Below are positions 8,689 to 16,553 of a stretch of 64,000 nt of DNA, piece by piece. The translations under genes were made by a program, and so were the position numbers. This stretch comes from Kutzneria buriramensis (GTDB taxonomy: Bacteria > Actinomycetota > Actinomycetes > Mycobacteriales > Pseudonocardiaceae), in NCBI RefSeq assembly GCF_003387475.1, contig NZ_QUNO01000001.1, positions 620,001 through 684,000 of the forward strand. The letters run 5' to 3'. The first letter of the stretch is position 1. Each line of letters opens with the position of its first letter. The notes beneath the pieces are model-generated. The model made no database searches, had not been told where the DNA came from, and worked only from the letters and a program-made list of their open reading frames with translations.

Positions 8689-8751
8689 CTACGCGACCAC
8701 GGGAACCGGGGTCCGGTTCCCGTAGAAAAACTCGTAGTGACGCGTACGCAC
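8689..8751 (-). CDS. leader peptide of aromatic attenuator (20 aa)
   Basis: A 20-codon reading frame starting GTG and ending TAG that contains the run His-Tyr-Glu-Phe-Phe-Tyr. Its second half overlaps a perfect 9-bp hairpin (GGGAACCGG / CCGGTTCCC, 8701-8721). A second hairpin (8639-8670) follows before the chorismate mutase start at 8589. This is the layout of a transcription attenuator in which ribosomes stall at Phe/Tyr codons when charged tRNA is scarce. It is too short for routine gene calling. Attenuators for aromatic genes have been predicted in actinobacteria; this instance is inferred from sequence. Confidence 0.65.
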   Translation of the reverse strand: MRTRHYEFFYGNRTPVPVVA

Positions 8752-8833
8752 AGCGGGAGTCTTACACAGCGGGCGGCGCCGCGTCGACCCGGCGTGACGG
8801 AAGTGTCGGGGTGGCCGGGTAGCGTTGTGGGCG

Positions 8834-11155
8834 ATGAGCGCTCTGTTCGATCTGCCCACGAATCCCCCGGCGCGGGCGACCGGTTCCGACGCGTTGCTGG
8901 AGGGCCTCAACCCGCAGCAGCGCGACGCGGTCGTGCACGCGGGCTCGCCCCTGCTGGTCGTCGCGGGCGCCGGCTCCGGCAAGACCAAGGTGCTGACCAG
9001 CCGTATCGCCTATCTGCTGGCGGCGCGCGGGGTGCACCCCGGCGAGATCATGGCGATCACCTTCACCAACAAGGCCGCGGCCGAGATGAAGGAGCGGGTC
9101 TCCGGCCTGGTCGGGCGGCGCGCCAACGCGATGTGGGTGTCGACCTTCCACTCCATGTGCGTGCGGCTGCTGCGCCGCGAGGCCAAGACCCTGGGCATGT
9201 CGTCCAACTTCACCATCTACGACAGCGACGACTCGCGCCGGCTGGTCACCCTGGTCGCGCGCGATCTGGACCTGGACCCGAAGCGCTACCCGGCGCGCAC
9301 GCTGGCCGTGCACATCTCCAACCTCAAGAACGAGCTGATCGACGCCGAGACGGCCAAGGACCGCGCGGCCAACGACCTGGAGCGCCGGGTCGCCGAGGTG
9401 TACGAGTCCTACCAGCAGAGGCTGAAGCTGGCCAACGCGCTCGACTTCGACGACCTGATCATGCGCTCGGTCGAGCTGTTGCAGGTGTTCCCGGACGTGG
9501 CCGAGCACTACCGGCGGCGGTTCCGGCACGTGCTCGTCGACGAGTACCAGGACACCAACCACGCCCAGTACACGCTGGTGCGGGAGCTGGTCGGCACCGG
9601 CGAGGGCGGCGTCGCGCCGGGCGAGCTGTGTGTGGTCGGCGACGCCGACCAGTCCATCTACGCCTTCCGCGGCGCGACGATTCGCAACATCGTCGAGTTC
9701 GAGCGGGACTACCCGCAGGCGCGCACCATTCTGTTGGAGCAGAACTACCGCTCCACGCAGACGATCCTGAGCGCCGCGAACGCCGTGATCGCCCGCAACC
9801 CCAACCGCCGGGACAAGCGGCTGTGGACCGACTCCGGCGAGGGCGAGAAGATCGTCGGCTACGTCGGCGACAACGAGCACGACGAGGCCGGCTTCGTGGC
9901 CGGCGAGATCGACCGGCTGGTCGACGCCGGCACGTACACCAACGGCGACATCGCCGTGTTCTACCGGACCAACAACCAGTCCCGGGTGTTCGAAGAGATC
10001 TTCATCCGGCTGGGGCTGCCCTACAAGGTGGTCGGCGGCGTCCGGTTCTACGAGCGGCGCGAGGTCCGGGACGCGCTGGCGTACCTGCGGGTGCTGGCCA
10101 ATCCCGACGACGCGGTGAGCCTGCGGCGGATTCTCAACGTGCCCAAGCGCGGCATCGGGGACCGGGCCGAGGCCTGCGTGTCCGCGCACGCCGAGCAGCA
10201 GCGGATCGGGTTCGCCACCGCCCTGCGGGAGGCCGCCGCCGGCAAGGTCGCGCTGCTCAATCCGCGCTCCCGCAACGCCATTTCCGGCTTCGTGGCGTTG
10301 TTGGACGAGTTGCACCAGGGAGTGGAGCGCGGTGACGACGTCGGCGACATCCTGGAGCAGATCCTCGATCTCACCGGCTATCGGGCCGAGCTGGAGGCCA
10401 GCGACGACCCCCAGGACGCGTCGCGGCTGGACAACCTGACCGAGCTCGTCACCGTGGCCCGGGAGTTCACCCAGTTCAATCTGCCCGAGCCGGACGAGGC
10501 CGACCCCGAGCCGGCCAGCAGCCTGGACGCCTTCCTGGAGCGGGTGTCGCTGGTCGCCGACTCCGACTCGGTGCCCGAGTCCGACGACGGCGTGGTCACC
10601 CTGATGACCTTGCACACCGCCAAGGGCCTCGAGTTCCCGGTCGTGTTCTCCACCGGCTGGGAGGACGGCGTGTTCCCGCATTCCCGGGCGCTGGGCGACC
10701 CCGCCGAGCTGGCCGAGGAGCGGCGGCTCGCGTACGTCGGCATCACCCGCGCGCGTGAGCGGCTGTATCTGTCGCGGGCCCTCATCCGGTCCGCCTGGGG
10801 ACAGCCCGCCGCCAACCCCGAGTCACGGTTCCTCGGCGAGATCCCGTCCGACCTGCTCGAGTGGCGGCGGGTCGAGCCCGAGCGGGCCGCGCCCACCGTC
10901 ACCACCACCTGGGGCCGGCGGTCCTCCTTCGGCGAGAGCCCGTCCCGCGGCACGCCGGCGTTCGCCAAGGGCTGGCAGAACACGCCGACCCTGGAGCTCG
11001 AGGTCGGCGACCGGGTCAACCACGACAAGTACGGCCTGGGCACCGTTGTCGCCACCGACGGCTCCGGTCCCCGCGCCACCGCCACCATCGACTTCGGCTC
11101 CGCCGGCACCGTCCGCCTCATGCTCATCGGCGGCGTCCCCCTGGTGAAACTCTGA
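8834..11155 (+). CDS. pcrA: UvrD/PcrA-type ATP-dependent DNA helicase
   Basis: A 773-residue superfamily 1A 3'-5' helicase, the same length class as M. tuberculosis UvrD1, acting in nucleotide excision repair and replication-fork maintenance. Visible motifs in order: Q-motif GLNPQQRDAV, Walker A AGAGSGKTKVLTSRIAYL, motif II VDEYQDTN, motif III GDADQSIYAFRGA, motif IV QNYRSTQ, motif V TLHTAKGLEF and motif VI AYVGITRARERL. The C terminus (DRVNHDKYGLGTVV) is the small Tudor-like domain that in UvrD1/PcrA contacts RNA polymerase. The ATG at 8834 is preferred to a TTG three codons upstream. The gene starts close to a divergent chorismate mutase unit, as in mycobacteria. Confidence 0.97.
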   Translation: MSALFDLPTNPPARATGSDALLEGLNPQQRDAVVHAGSPLLVVAGAGSGKTKVLTSRIAYLLAARGVHPGEIMAITFTNKAAAEMKERVSGLVGRRANAMWVSTFHSMCVRLLRREAKTLGMSSNFTIYDSDDSRRLVTLVARDLDLDPKRYPARTLAVHISNLKNELIDAETAKDRAANDLERRVAEVYESYQQRLKLANALDFDDLIMRSVELLQVFPDVAEHYRRRFRHVLVDEYQDTNHAQYTLVRELVGTGEGGVAPGELCVVGDADQSIYAFRGATIRNIVEFERDYPQARTILLEQNYRSTQTILSAANAVIARNPNRRDKRLWTDSGEGEKIVGYVGDNEHDEAGFVAGEIDRLVDAGTYTNGDIAVFYRTNNQSRVFEEIFIRLGLPYKVVGGVRFYERREVRDALAYLRVLANPDDAVSLRRILNVPKRGIGDRAEACVSAHAEQQRIGFATALREAAAGKVALLNPRSRNAISGFVALLDELHQGVERGDDVGDILEQILDLTGYRAELEASDDPQDASRLDNLTELVTVAREFTQFNLPEPDEADPEPASSLDAFLERVSLVADSDSVPESDDGVVTLMTLHTAKGLEFPVVFSTGWEDGVFPHSRALGDPAELAEERRLAYVGITRARERLYLSRALIRSAWGQPAANPESRFLGEIPSDLLEWRRVEPERAAPTVTTTWGRRSSFGESPSRGTPAFAKGWQNTPTLELEVGDRVNHDKYGLGTVVATDGSGPRATATIDFGSAGTVRLMLIGGVPLVKL

Positions 11156-11165
11156 CGCTACGCTC

Positions 11166-11276
11166 CAGTGATACGGAAACCCTTTTCTAGTATCACGTGG
11201 CCCCGGCGGTGCTACGTAGGTATCACTGGATCGAGCGATGTGATACCTAACCGGGCTTCAGTACCATAGTGATACT
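11166..11276 (+). promoter_or_regulatory. five GTGATAC/GTATCAC heptamers upstream of fic
   Basis: Heptamers at 11168-11174 (GTGATAC), 11190-11196 (GTATCAC), 11220-11226 (GTATCAC), 11240-11246 (GTGATAC) and 11269-11275 (GTGATAC). They form an outward and an inward facing pair plus a single copy just before the Fic start. They probably bind a regulator; the C-terminal winged helix of the Fic protein itself is a candidate. Confidence 0.65.
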
Positions 11277-11295
11277 GAGTCGGGGGTGGGTATCG

Positions 11296-12441
11296 GTGCG
11301 TGTGGAGGCGTTCGCCGATCGTCAGCGGGACCATGTGGTCCGCAGCGACCGGGGCTATCCCGCGTTCGTGCCGCCGAAGCTGCCGCCCGAGGTCGACTTC
11401 GACGTCGCGATGGTCCGGCGGCTCTCCGCCGCGGACCGGGCGGTCGGACAACTCGCCGGCGTCGGGCGCACGTTGCCGAACCCCTACCTGCTCGCGCAGG
11501 CGATGGTGCGACGCGAGGCCGTCCTGTCCAGCCGGATCGAGGGCACGGTCGCCACGCTGTCCGACCTGGTGCGCTACGAGGTCGCGCCGGCCGCGGCGTC
11601 CGCCGGTGATGTCGCCGAGGTCTACAACTACGTGGCCGCCGTGGAGCACGTGCTGGCCCCGGACCGGCGGCTGCCGCTGAGCCTGCCGTTGCTGCGCGAG
11701 GCTCACGGGATCCTGCTGTCCGGAGTGCGCGGCGGTTACGCCACGCCCGGCGACTTCCGGCGCACCCAGAACTGGATCGGCCCGCCCGGCTGCGTGCTGG
11801 ACACGGCGACCTACGTTCCGCCGCCACCGGAACACATGTGGGAGTGCCTGGACGCGTTCGAGAAGCACCTGCACGCCGAGCACGAGCTGCCGCCGCTGAT
11901 CACGATCGCCTGCCTGCACTACCAGTTCGAGGCGATCCACCCGTTCATCGAAGGCAACGGCCGGGTCGGCCGGCTGCTGGTCGCGCTGCTGCTCGTCGAA
12001 TGGGGCCTGCTGCCGGCGCCGCTGCTCGATCTGTCCGCATACCTCGAGCCGCGCCGGGACGAGTACTACGAGCGGCTGCTGGCCGTGACCGTCGACGGCG
12101 ACTGGACCGGGTGGCTCTCTTTCTTCCTGGACGTCGTCGCGCACCAGGCCGCCGACGCGCTGCACCGTGCCCAGGCCCTCCAGAGCCTGCGGGAGGAGCT
12201 GCGCGGGCGCGTCACCAACGTCAGGTCCTCCAGCCTCGCCCCGCGCCTGGTCGACGCCCTGTTCGAGACGCCGGCCATGACCATCAACCGCGCCGCCGAG
12301 GTGCTCGGTGTGACTCATCGCGGCGCGATGCTCAACGTGCAGCGCCTGGTCGAGGCCAACGTGCTCACCGAGGTCGCCAGCACCGCCCGCGCCCGCCTGT
12401 TCCTCGCCGACGATGTTCTCCGCCTGCTCGGCGAGGACTGA
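11296..12441 (+). CDS. Fic-domain protein (class II, Fic_N + wHTH)
   Basis: A 381-residue Fic protein, a family that transfers AMP or related nucleotides to hydroxyl groups on target proteins. The N-terminal Fic_N region holds the inhibitory motif SSRIEG ([S/T]xxxE[G/N]), making it class II and self-inhibited. The catalytic core is HPFIEGNGRVGRL, matching HxFx(D/E)GNGRxxR with no missing residue. The last ~80 residues look like a winged helix-turn-helix (TINRAAEVLGVTHRGAMLNV). The GTG at 11296 is used because GGGGGTGGG precedes it. Five heptamers crowd the promoter, suggesting autoregulation. It is a single gene with no separate antitoxin. Confidence 0.9.
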   Translation: MRVEAFADRQRDHVVRSDRGYPAFVPPKLPPEVDFDVAMVRRLSAADRAVGQLAGVGRTLPNPYLLAQAMVRREAVLSSRIEGTVATLSDLVRYEVAPAAASAGDVAEVYNYVAAVEHVLAPDRRLPLSLPLLREAHGILLSGVRGGYATPGDFRRTQNWIGPPGCVLDTATYVPPPPEHMWECLDAFEKHLHAEHELPPLITIACLHYQFEAIHPFIEGNGRVGRLLVALLLVEWGLLPAPLLDLSAYLEPRRDEYYERLLAVTVDGDWTGWLSFFLDVVAHQAADALHRAQALQSLREELRGRVTNVRSSSLAPRLVDALFETPAMTINRAAEVLGVTHRGAMLNVQRLVEANVLTEVASTARARLFLADDVLRLLGED

Positions 12442-12448
12442 TCGGCTG

Positions 12449-15067
12449 TCAGCGCAGGGCCTGGCGGGCGTAGGCGCGGACGTCGGCGTCGGGGTCGGCC
12501 AGGGCCTCGGTGAGGACGGTGACGGACTCGGCGGAAGCGGGGAGTTGGCCGAGGGCGCGGACGGCGGCGCGGCGGACGTTGGGGTGAGGGTCGGCGACGG
12601 CGGCGAGCAGTTGGCCGGTGTCGGCGAGCGAGGTTGCGGCCTCGCGGACCTGCCAGGCGTCATCGGCCAGGGCTTCGGCGGCGTGGGGCAGCAACGTATC
12701 GGCGCCCGATGCGAGGGCGGCGGCGCGGACCAAGGGGTCGGGGTCGGTGGCCAGTGGTACGAGGGCCGCCTTCGCCGCGTCGGAGGCGATGGAACCCAGA
12801 CCTTGTGCCACGGCGATGCGGACCTCACGGGAGGAGTCGGCGGCAGCAGAGGCAAGGGGTTCGGCGGCCGAGAGGGACTCCAGGCCGTGCACGGCCTCGA
12901 TGCGCACCTCGGGAACGGCATCGGGGAGGGCGTCGGTGAAGGCGGCGAGGGAGCCGAGGCGCAGGGAACGCAGCAGGTAGAGGGCGGCGCAGCGGACGGC
13001 GGGCTCGGCGTTCTGGACGGCCCGGCGCAGGCGCGCGGCCAATGGATCTGGACTGGGAACGACCTCCACCAGCTCCCGCAGACCGGCTGCGGCGGCCAGG
13101 CGGACGGCGGGCTCCGGATCGTCGAAGGCCTCGGCGAGGGCGAGGGCGAAGCCGTCGGGGGTGGTCTCGGTCAGCGTCGTGACGGCGGTGAGGCGGACGG
13201 ACTCGGCGGGGCTGGCGAGGTAGGGGCGGAGGTCGTCCAAGGACGGGGAAGCCTCGGCGAGGGCCACCAGGGCGACGAGGTCGGCGGAGCCACCGACCGG
13301 GCGGGAGACGCTGACCTGCGCCGTCACGGTGGCGACGGAAGCGGGCAGGTGCCGGGCGATGACGGTGGGGGGACCGCCGACGGGAACGGGGAATTCGGGC
13401 ACGGGCACCAGGTACGGCGCGACGGGGCGGCGGATGAACTCCATGGCGCCGTCGGGGGCCTTGCGCAGGTTGAGGTGGGCGAACCACTCCGAGTCGTCAC
13501 GGCCTGGGTGGTCCATACGGTCGTGGTAGAGGCCCCAACGGCTCTCGGTGCGGACCAGGGAGGACCGGGCGGCCATCTCGGCGCAGTCACGGATGAAGGT
13601 GACCTCGGCGCATCGCATGAGCTCATGGGGAGTCCGAGCGCCCATGCCGGCGATCTCGGCCCGCATCCGGGAGAAGTGCTCGACGGCGATCTCGAGGCGG
13701 TTGGCGCTCTTGGGCGGCGCCACGTAGTCGTTGACGAGACGGCGGAGCTTGTACTCGACCTGGGGCTGCGGCGGACCGTCCGGATTGGACAGTGGGCGGT
13801 AGATGAGCTCGTGGGCGTCGGAGATCTGGTCCTCCGGCAAGGCGAGACGGTCCCACGAGAGCCCGGCGGCGTGGGAGCCGGCCAGGTCGCCGAAGACGAA
13901 GGCGCCGATCATGTAGTTGTGCGGCACGCAGGCCAGGTCGCCGGCGGCGTAGAGACCCGCAACGGTGGTCCGGCCGTGCTCGTCGACCCAGACGCCGGAG
14001 GCGGAATGGCCGCCGCACAAACCGATCTCGGAGATGTGCATCTCGACGTCATGCGTGCGGTAGTCGTGCCCGCGGCCGGCATGGAAGGTGCCGCGGGTGG
14101 GCCGCTCGGTGGTGTGCAGGATGCCTTCGAGTGCCCGCACGGACTCCTCGGGCAGGTGGGAAAGCTTCAGGTAGATGGGACCCCGTGCCGAATGGATCTC
14201 CCGCGCGACCTCGGCCATCATCTGCCCGGACCAGTAGTCGCAGTCGACGAACCGATCGCCGGCGGCGTTGGCCTGGTAGCCGCCGAACGGGTTGGCCACA
14301 TAGGCACAGGCGGGGCCGTTGTAGTCCTTGATCAACGGGTTGATCTGGAAGCACTCGATGCCGGACAGCTCGGCCCCGGCGTGGTAGGCCATGGAGTAGC
14401 CGTCGCCGGCGTTGGTCGGATTCTCATACGTGCCATAGAGATACCCGCTGGCTGGCAGGCCCAGCCGTCCACAGGGGCCGGTGGCCAGCACGACCGCGCG
14501 AGCCGACACGGTGACGAAGTCGCCGCTGCGGGTGTCGAAGCCGACGGCCCCGACGGCGCGGCCGTCGACGGTGAGCACCCGCACGGGCATGACCCGGTTG
14601 GTGATCGTCACCAGCGACCGCATCCGCTTCTCGCGCAGCACCCGGTACAGCACCTTCTTGACGTCCTTGCCCTCCGGCATCGGCAGGACGTAGCTGCCGG
14701 ACCGGTGCACCCGTCGCACGGCGTACTCGCCGTAGGAGTCCTTCTCGAACTTGACGCCGTAACCCTCCAGCCGTCGCACCATGTCGTGGCCACGGGTGGC
14801 GGTCTGCATGACGGTGCGCTGGTCGACGATCCCGTCGTTGGCCCTGGTGATCTCGGCGACGTAGTCCTCGGGGGTGGCCTTGCCGGGGATGACGGCGTTG
14901 TTCACGCCGTCCATGCCCATGGCCAGCGCCCCGGAATGCCGCACGTGCGCCTTCTCCATCAGCAGCACCGACGCCCCGCGCTCGGCGGCGGAGATCGCGG
15001 CCATGGTGCCGGCGGTGCCACCGCCGATCACCAGCACGTCACAGCTCAGGTCACGGCGTTCGGTCAC
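12449..15067 (-). CDS. AprA/FrdA-like flavoprotein with C-terminal HEAT repeats
   Basis: An 872-residue protein. The first ~560 residues are a flavoprotein of the fumarate reductase/adenylylsulfate reductase alpha family: the Rossmann start DVLVIGGGTAGTMAAISAAE, then RHSGALAMGMDGVNN, which resembles AprA (R-S-G-A-x-A-x-G) more than FrdA (S-H-T), and late FAD motif LYAAGDLACVP. The C-terminal ~250 residues are about eight HEAT/PBS-type repeats (for example AVRLAAAAGLRELVE), probably a docking scaffold. It is coupled by a GTGA overlap to the ABC ATPase gene and shares the operon with a 2x[4Fe-4S] ferredoxin like AprB. A role in oxidising or reducing the imported substrate, perhaps a sulfur compound, is inference. 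The HEAT fusion is unusual for AprA or FrdA. Confidence 0.82.
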   Translation of the reverse strand: MTERRDLSCDVLVIGGGTAGTMAAISAAERGASVLLMEKAHVRHSGALAMGMDGVNNAVIPGKATPEDYVAEITRANDGIVDQRTVMQTATRGHDMVRRLEGYGVKFEKDSYGEYAVRRVHRSGSYVLPMPEGKDVKKVLYRVLREKRMRSLVTITNRVMPVRVLTVDGRAVGAVGFDTRSGDFVTVSARAVVLATGPCGRLGLPASGYLYGTYENPTNAGDGYSMAYHAGAELSGIECFQINPLIKDYNGPACAYVANPFGGYQANAAGDRFVDCDYWSGQMMAEVAREIHSARGPIYLKLSHLPEESVRALEGILHTTERPTRGTFHAGRGHDYRTHDVEMHISEIGLCGGHSASGVWVDEHGRTTVAGLYAAGDLACVPHNYMIGAFVFGDLAGSHAAGLSWDRLALPEDQISDAHELIYRPLSNPDGPPQPQVEYKLRRLVNDYVAPPKSANRLEIAVEHFSRMRAEIAGMGARTPHELMRCAEVTFIRDCAEMAARSSLVRTESRWGLYHDRMDHPGRDDSEWFAHLNLRKAPDGAMEFIRRPVAPYLVPVPEFPVPVGGPPTVIARHLPASVATVTAQVSVSRPVGGSADLVALVALAEASPSLDDLRPYLASPAESVRLTAVTTLTETTPDGFALALAEAFDDPEPAVRLAAAAGLRELVEVVPSPDPLAARLRRAVQNAEPAVRCAALYLLRSLRLGSLAAFTDALPDAVPEVRIEAVHGLESLSAAEPLASAAADSSREVRIAVAQGLGSIASDAAKAALVPLATDPDPLVRAAALASGADTLLPHAAEALADDAWQVREAATSLADTGQLLAAVADPHPNVRRAAVRALGQLPASAESVTVLTEALADPDADVRAYARQALR

Positions 15068-15783
15068 TGCGTGCTCCCCAAAGCGGCCAGGATCTCGGCG
15101 CGGGCGGCGGAGTTGTCGCCGTCGCCGCGCGGGAACGGGACGTCCACGATGGACCTGATGCCGGTCGGCTTTCCGCCCAGCACGGCGACCCGGTCGCCGA
15201 GGAAGACGGCCTCGTCGACGTCGTGGGTGACGAACACGATGGTCGTCGGCTGCTGCGACCAGACGTCGACCAGCAGCAACTGCATTGCCCGCCGGGTCTG
15301 GGCGTCCAGAGCGCCGAACGGCTCGTCGGCGAGGATCACCCGCGGCCCGCTGGCCAACGTCCGAGCCAGTTGGACCCGTTGGCGCATGCCGCCGGACAGC
15401 TCGCGCGGCAGATGATCGGCGTAGCCGCCGAGCCCGACGCGCTCGATCCACGACAGCGCCTGGGAGCGGCGGGAGCTCTTTGACACGCCGCGGATCGCCA
15501 GCGGCAGCTCGACATTGCGCCGCACGCTGCGCCACGGCAGCAGCCCGTCCTCCTGGAACACCAGCGCCCGCTCGGCGGACGTCCGCGCGATCGGCTGGCC
15601 GTCCAACGAGATCGTGCCGCCGGACGGCCGGTGCAGGCCGGCCAGCGTCCGCAGCACGGTCGACTTGCCGCAGCCGGAGCCGCCGACCAGCACCAGGATC
15701 TCGCCGGCCTCGATCTTCAGGTCGATCCCGCGCAGCACCGGCGTCTCCCGGTAGCCGACGGACAGGTCCTCGATCAGCATCAT
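15064..15783 (-). CDS. ABC transporter ATPase, SsuB/TauB/NrtD type
   Basis: A 239-residue ATPase of the nitrate/sulfonate/taurine importer family. Walker A GGSGCGKST, Q-loop FQEDGLLPW, signature LSGGMRQRVQLARTL, Walker B VILADEPFGALD and switch histidine VTHDVDEAV are all present. The ATG at 15783 overlaps the permease stop by ATGA, and the GTGA at its own end couples it to the flavoprotein gene. It powers the permease encoded upstream. Gene order substrate-binding protein, permease, ATPase matches SsuABC-type importers. Confidence 0.93.
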   Translation of the reverse strand: MMLIEDLSVGYRETPVLRGIDLKIEAGEILVLVGGSGCGKSTVLRTLAGLHRPSGGTISLDGQPIARTSAERALVFQEDGLLPWRSVRRNVELPLAIRGVSKSSRRSQALSWIERVGLGGYADHLPRELSGGMRQRVQLARTLASGPRVILADEPFGALDAQTRRAMQLLLVDVWSQQPTTIVFVTHDVDEAVFLGDRVAVLGGKPTGIRSIVDVPFPRGDGDNSAARAEILAALGSTQ

Positions 15784-16553
15784 CGCGCGACCTCCGCTTC
15801 GCGAGGCAGCCAGCGGGTGACCCGCCGGCCGACCAGTTCCACCGCGGCCGCGCTGCCGAAGCCGAGCAGCCCGATGGTGAGCATGCCGACGATCACGCCG
15901 GGGTAGTCGACAACCGTGTACGCCTGCCAGGTGCGGTAGCCGACGCCGTACTGGCCGGAGATCATCTCCGCGGAGATCACGCAGATCCACGCCACGCCCA
16001 TGCCGACCGACAGCCCGGAGAACACGCCCGGCAGCGCGCCGGGCAGCACGACGCTCCACAGCACCCGCCGCCCGCTGCCGCCCATGGTGCGCACGGCCTC
16101 CTCCCACACCACCGGCAGAGCCGTGACGGCGTGCCGGGTCGACACCAGGATCGGGAAGAACGCGGCCAGGAACGTGATGAACACGATTCCCTGTTCGTTG
16201 CTGGGAAACAGCAGGATGGCGATCGGCACCATGGCGATCGCCGGGATGGGCCGCAGCACCTCCAGCGGCGGCGACACCAGGTCGCCGGTCAGCGCGGACC
16301 GCCCGACGGCCACGCCGATCGCCACGCCGGCGAACGCCGCCAGCGCGAAGCCGATCAGGATGCGGGCCAGGCTGTCGGCGAGATCGCGGTAGTACAGCGA
16401 GGTCTGCAGCTGGTAGCCGAAGTCGCGGGCCACGTCCACGACCGTCGGCAGCCGGTCGAAGTGCAGCCAGAAGTTGACGTGCAGGCTCGTCAGCAGTTGC
16501 CATAACAGCAGGGCGGCGAGCAGAGATCCGCCCCGCAGCAGGTGTTTTCTCAT
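15780..16553 (-). CDS. ABC transporter permease, SsuC/TauC type
   Basis: A 257-residue inner-membrane permease with about six membrane segments and the EAA loop EEAVRTMGGSGRRVLWSVVL followed by P-G-A-L-P, which docks the ATPase. Segment PPLEVLRPIPAIAMVPIAIL is typical of the SsuC/TauC/NrtB group. ATGA overlap at both ends with its operon neighbours. The specific substrate (sulfonate, taurine, nitrate or other) cannot be told from sequence. Confidence 0.92.
   Translation of the reverse strand: MRKHLLRGGSLLAALLLWQLLTSLHVNFWLHFDRLPTVVDVARDFGYQLQTSLYYRDLADSLARILIGFALAAFAGVAIGVAVGRSALTGDLVSPPLEVLRPIPAIAMVPIAILLFPSNEQGIVFITFLAAFFPILVSTRHAVTALPVVWEEAVRTMGGSGRRVLWSVVLPGALPGVFSGLSVGMGVAWICVISAEMISGQYGVGYRTWQAYTVVDYPGVIVGMLTIGLLGFGSAAAVELVGRRVTRWLPREAEVAR

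Noticed and set aside
12413-15415. 1000-codon plus-strand frame opposite the flavoprotein
   Set aside because: Gly-rich shadow frame without any recognisable domain; the minus-strand flavoprotein is well supported.
15068-15535. 156-codon N-terminal extension of the flavoprotein
   Set aside because: It overlaps the ABC ATPase gene in another frame; the GTG at 15067 in a GTGA overlap is clearly the start.
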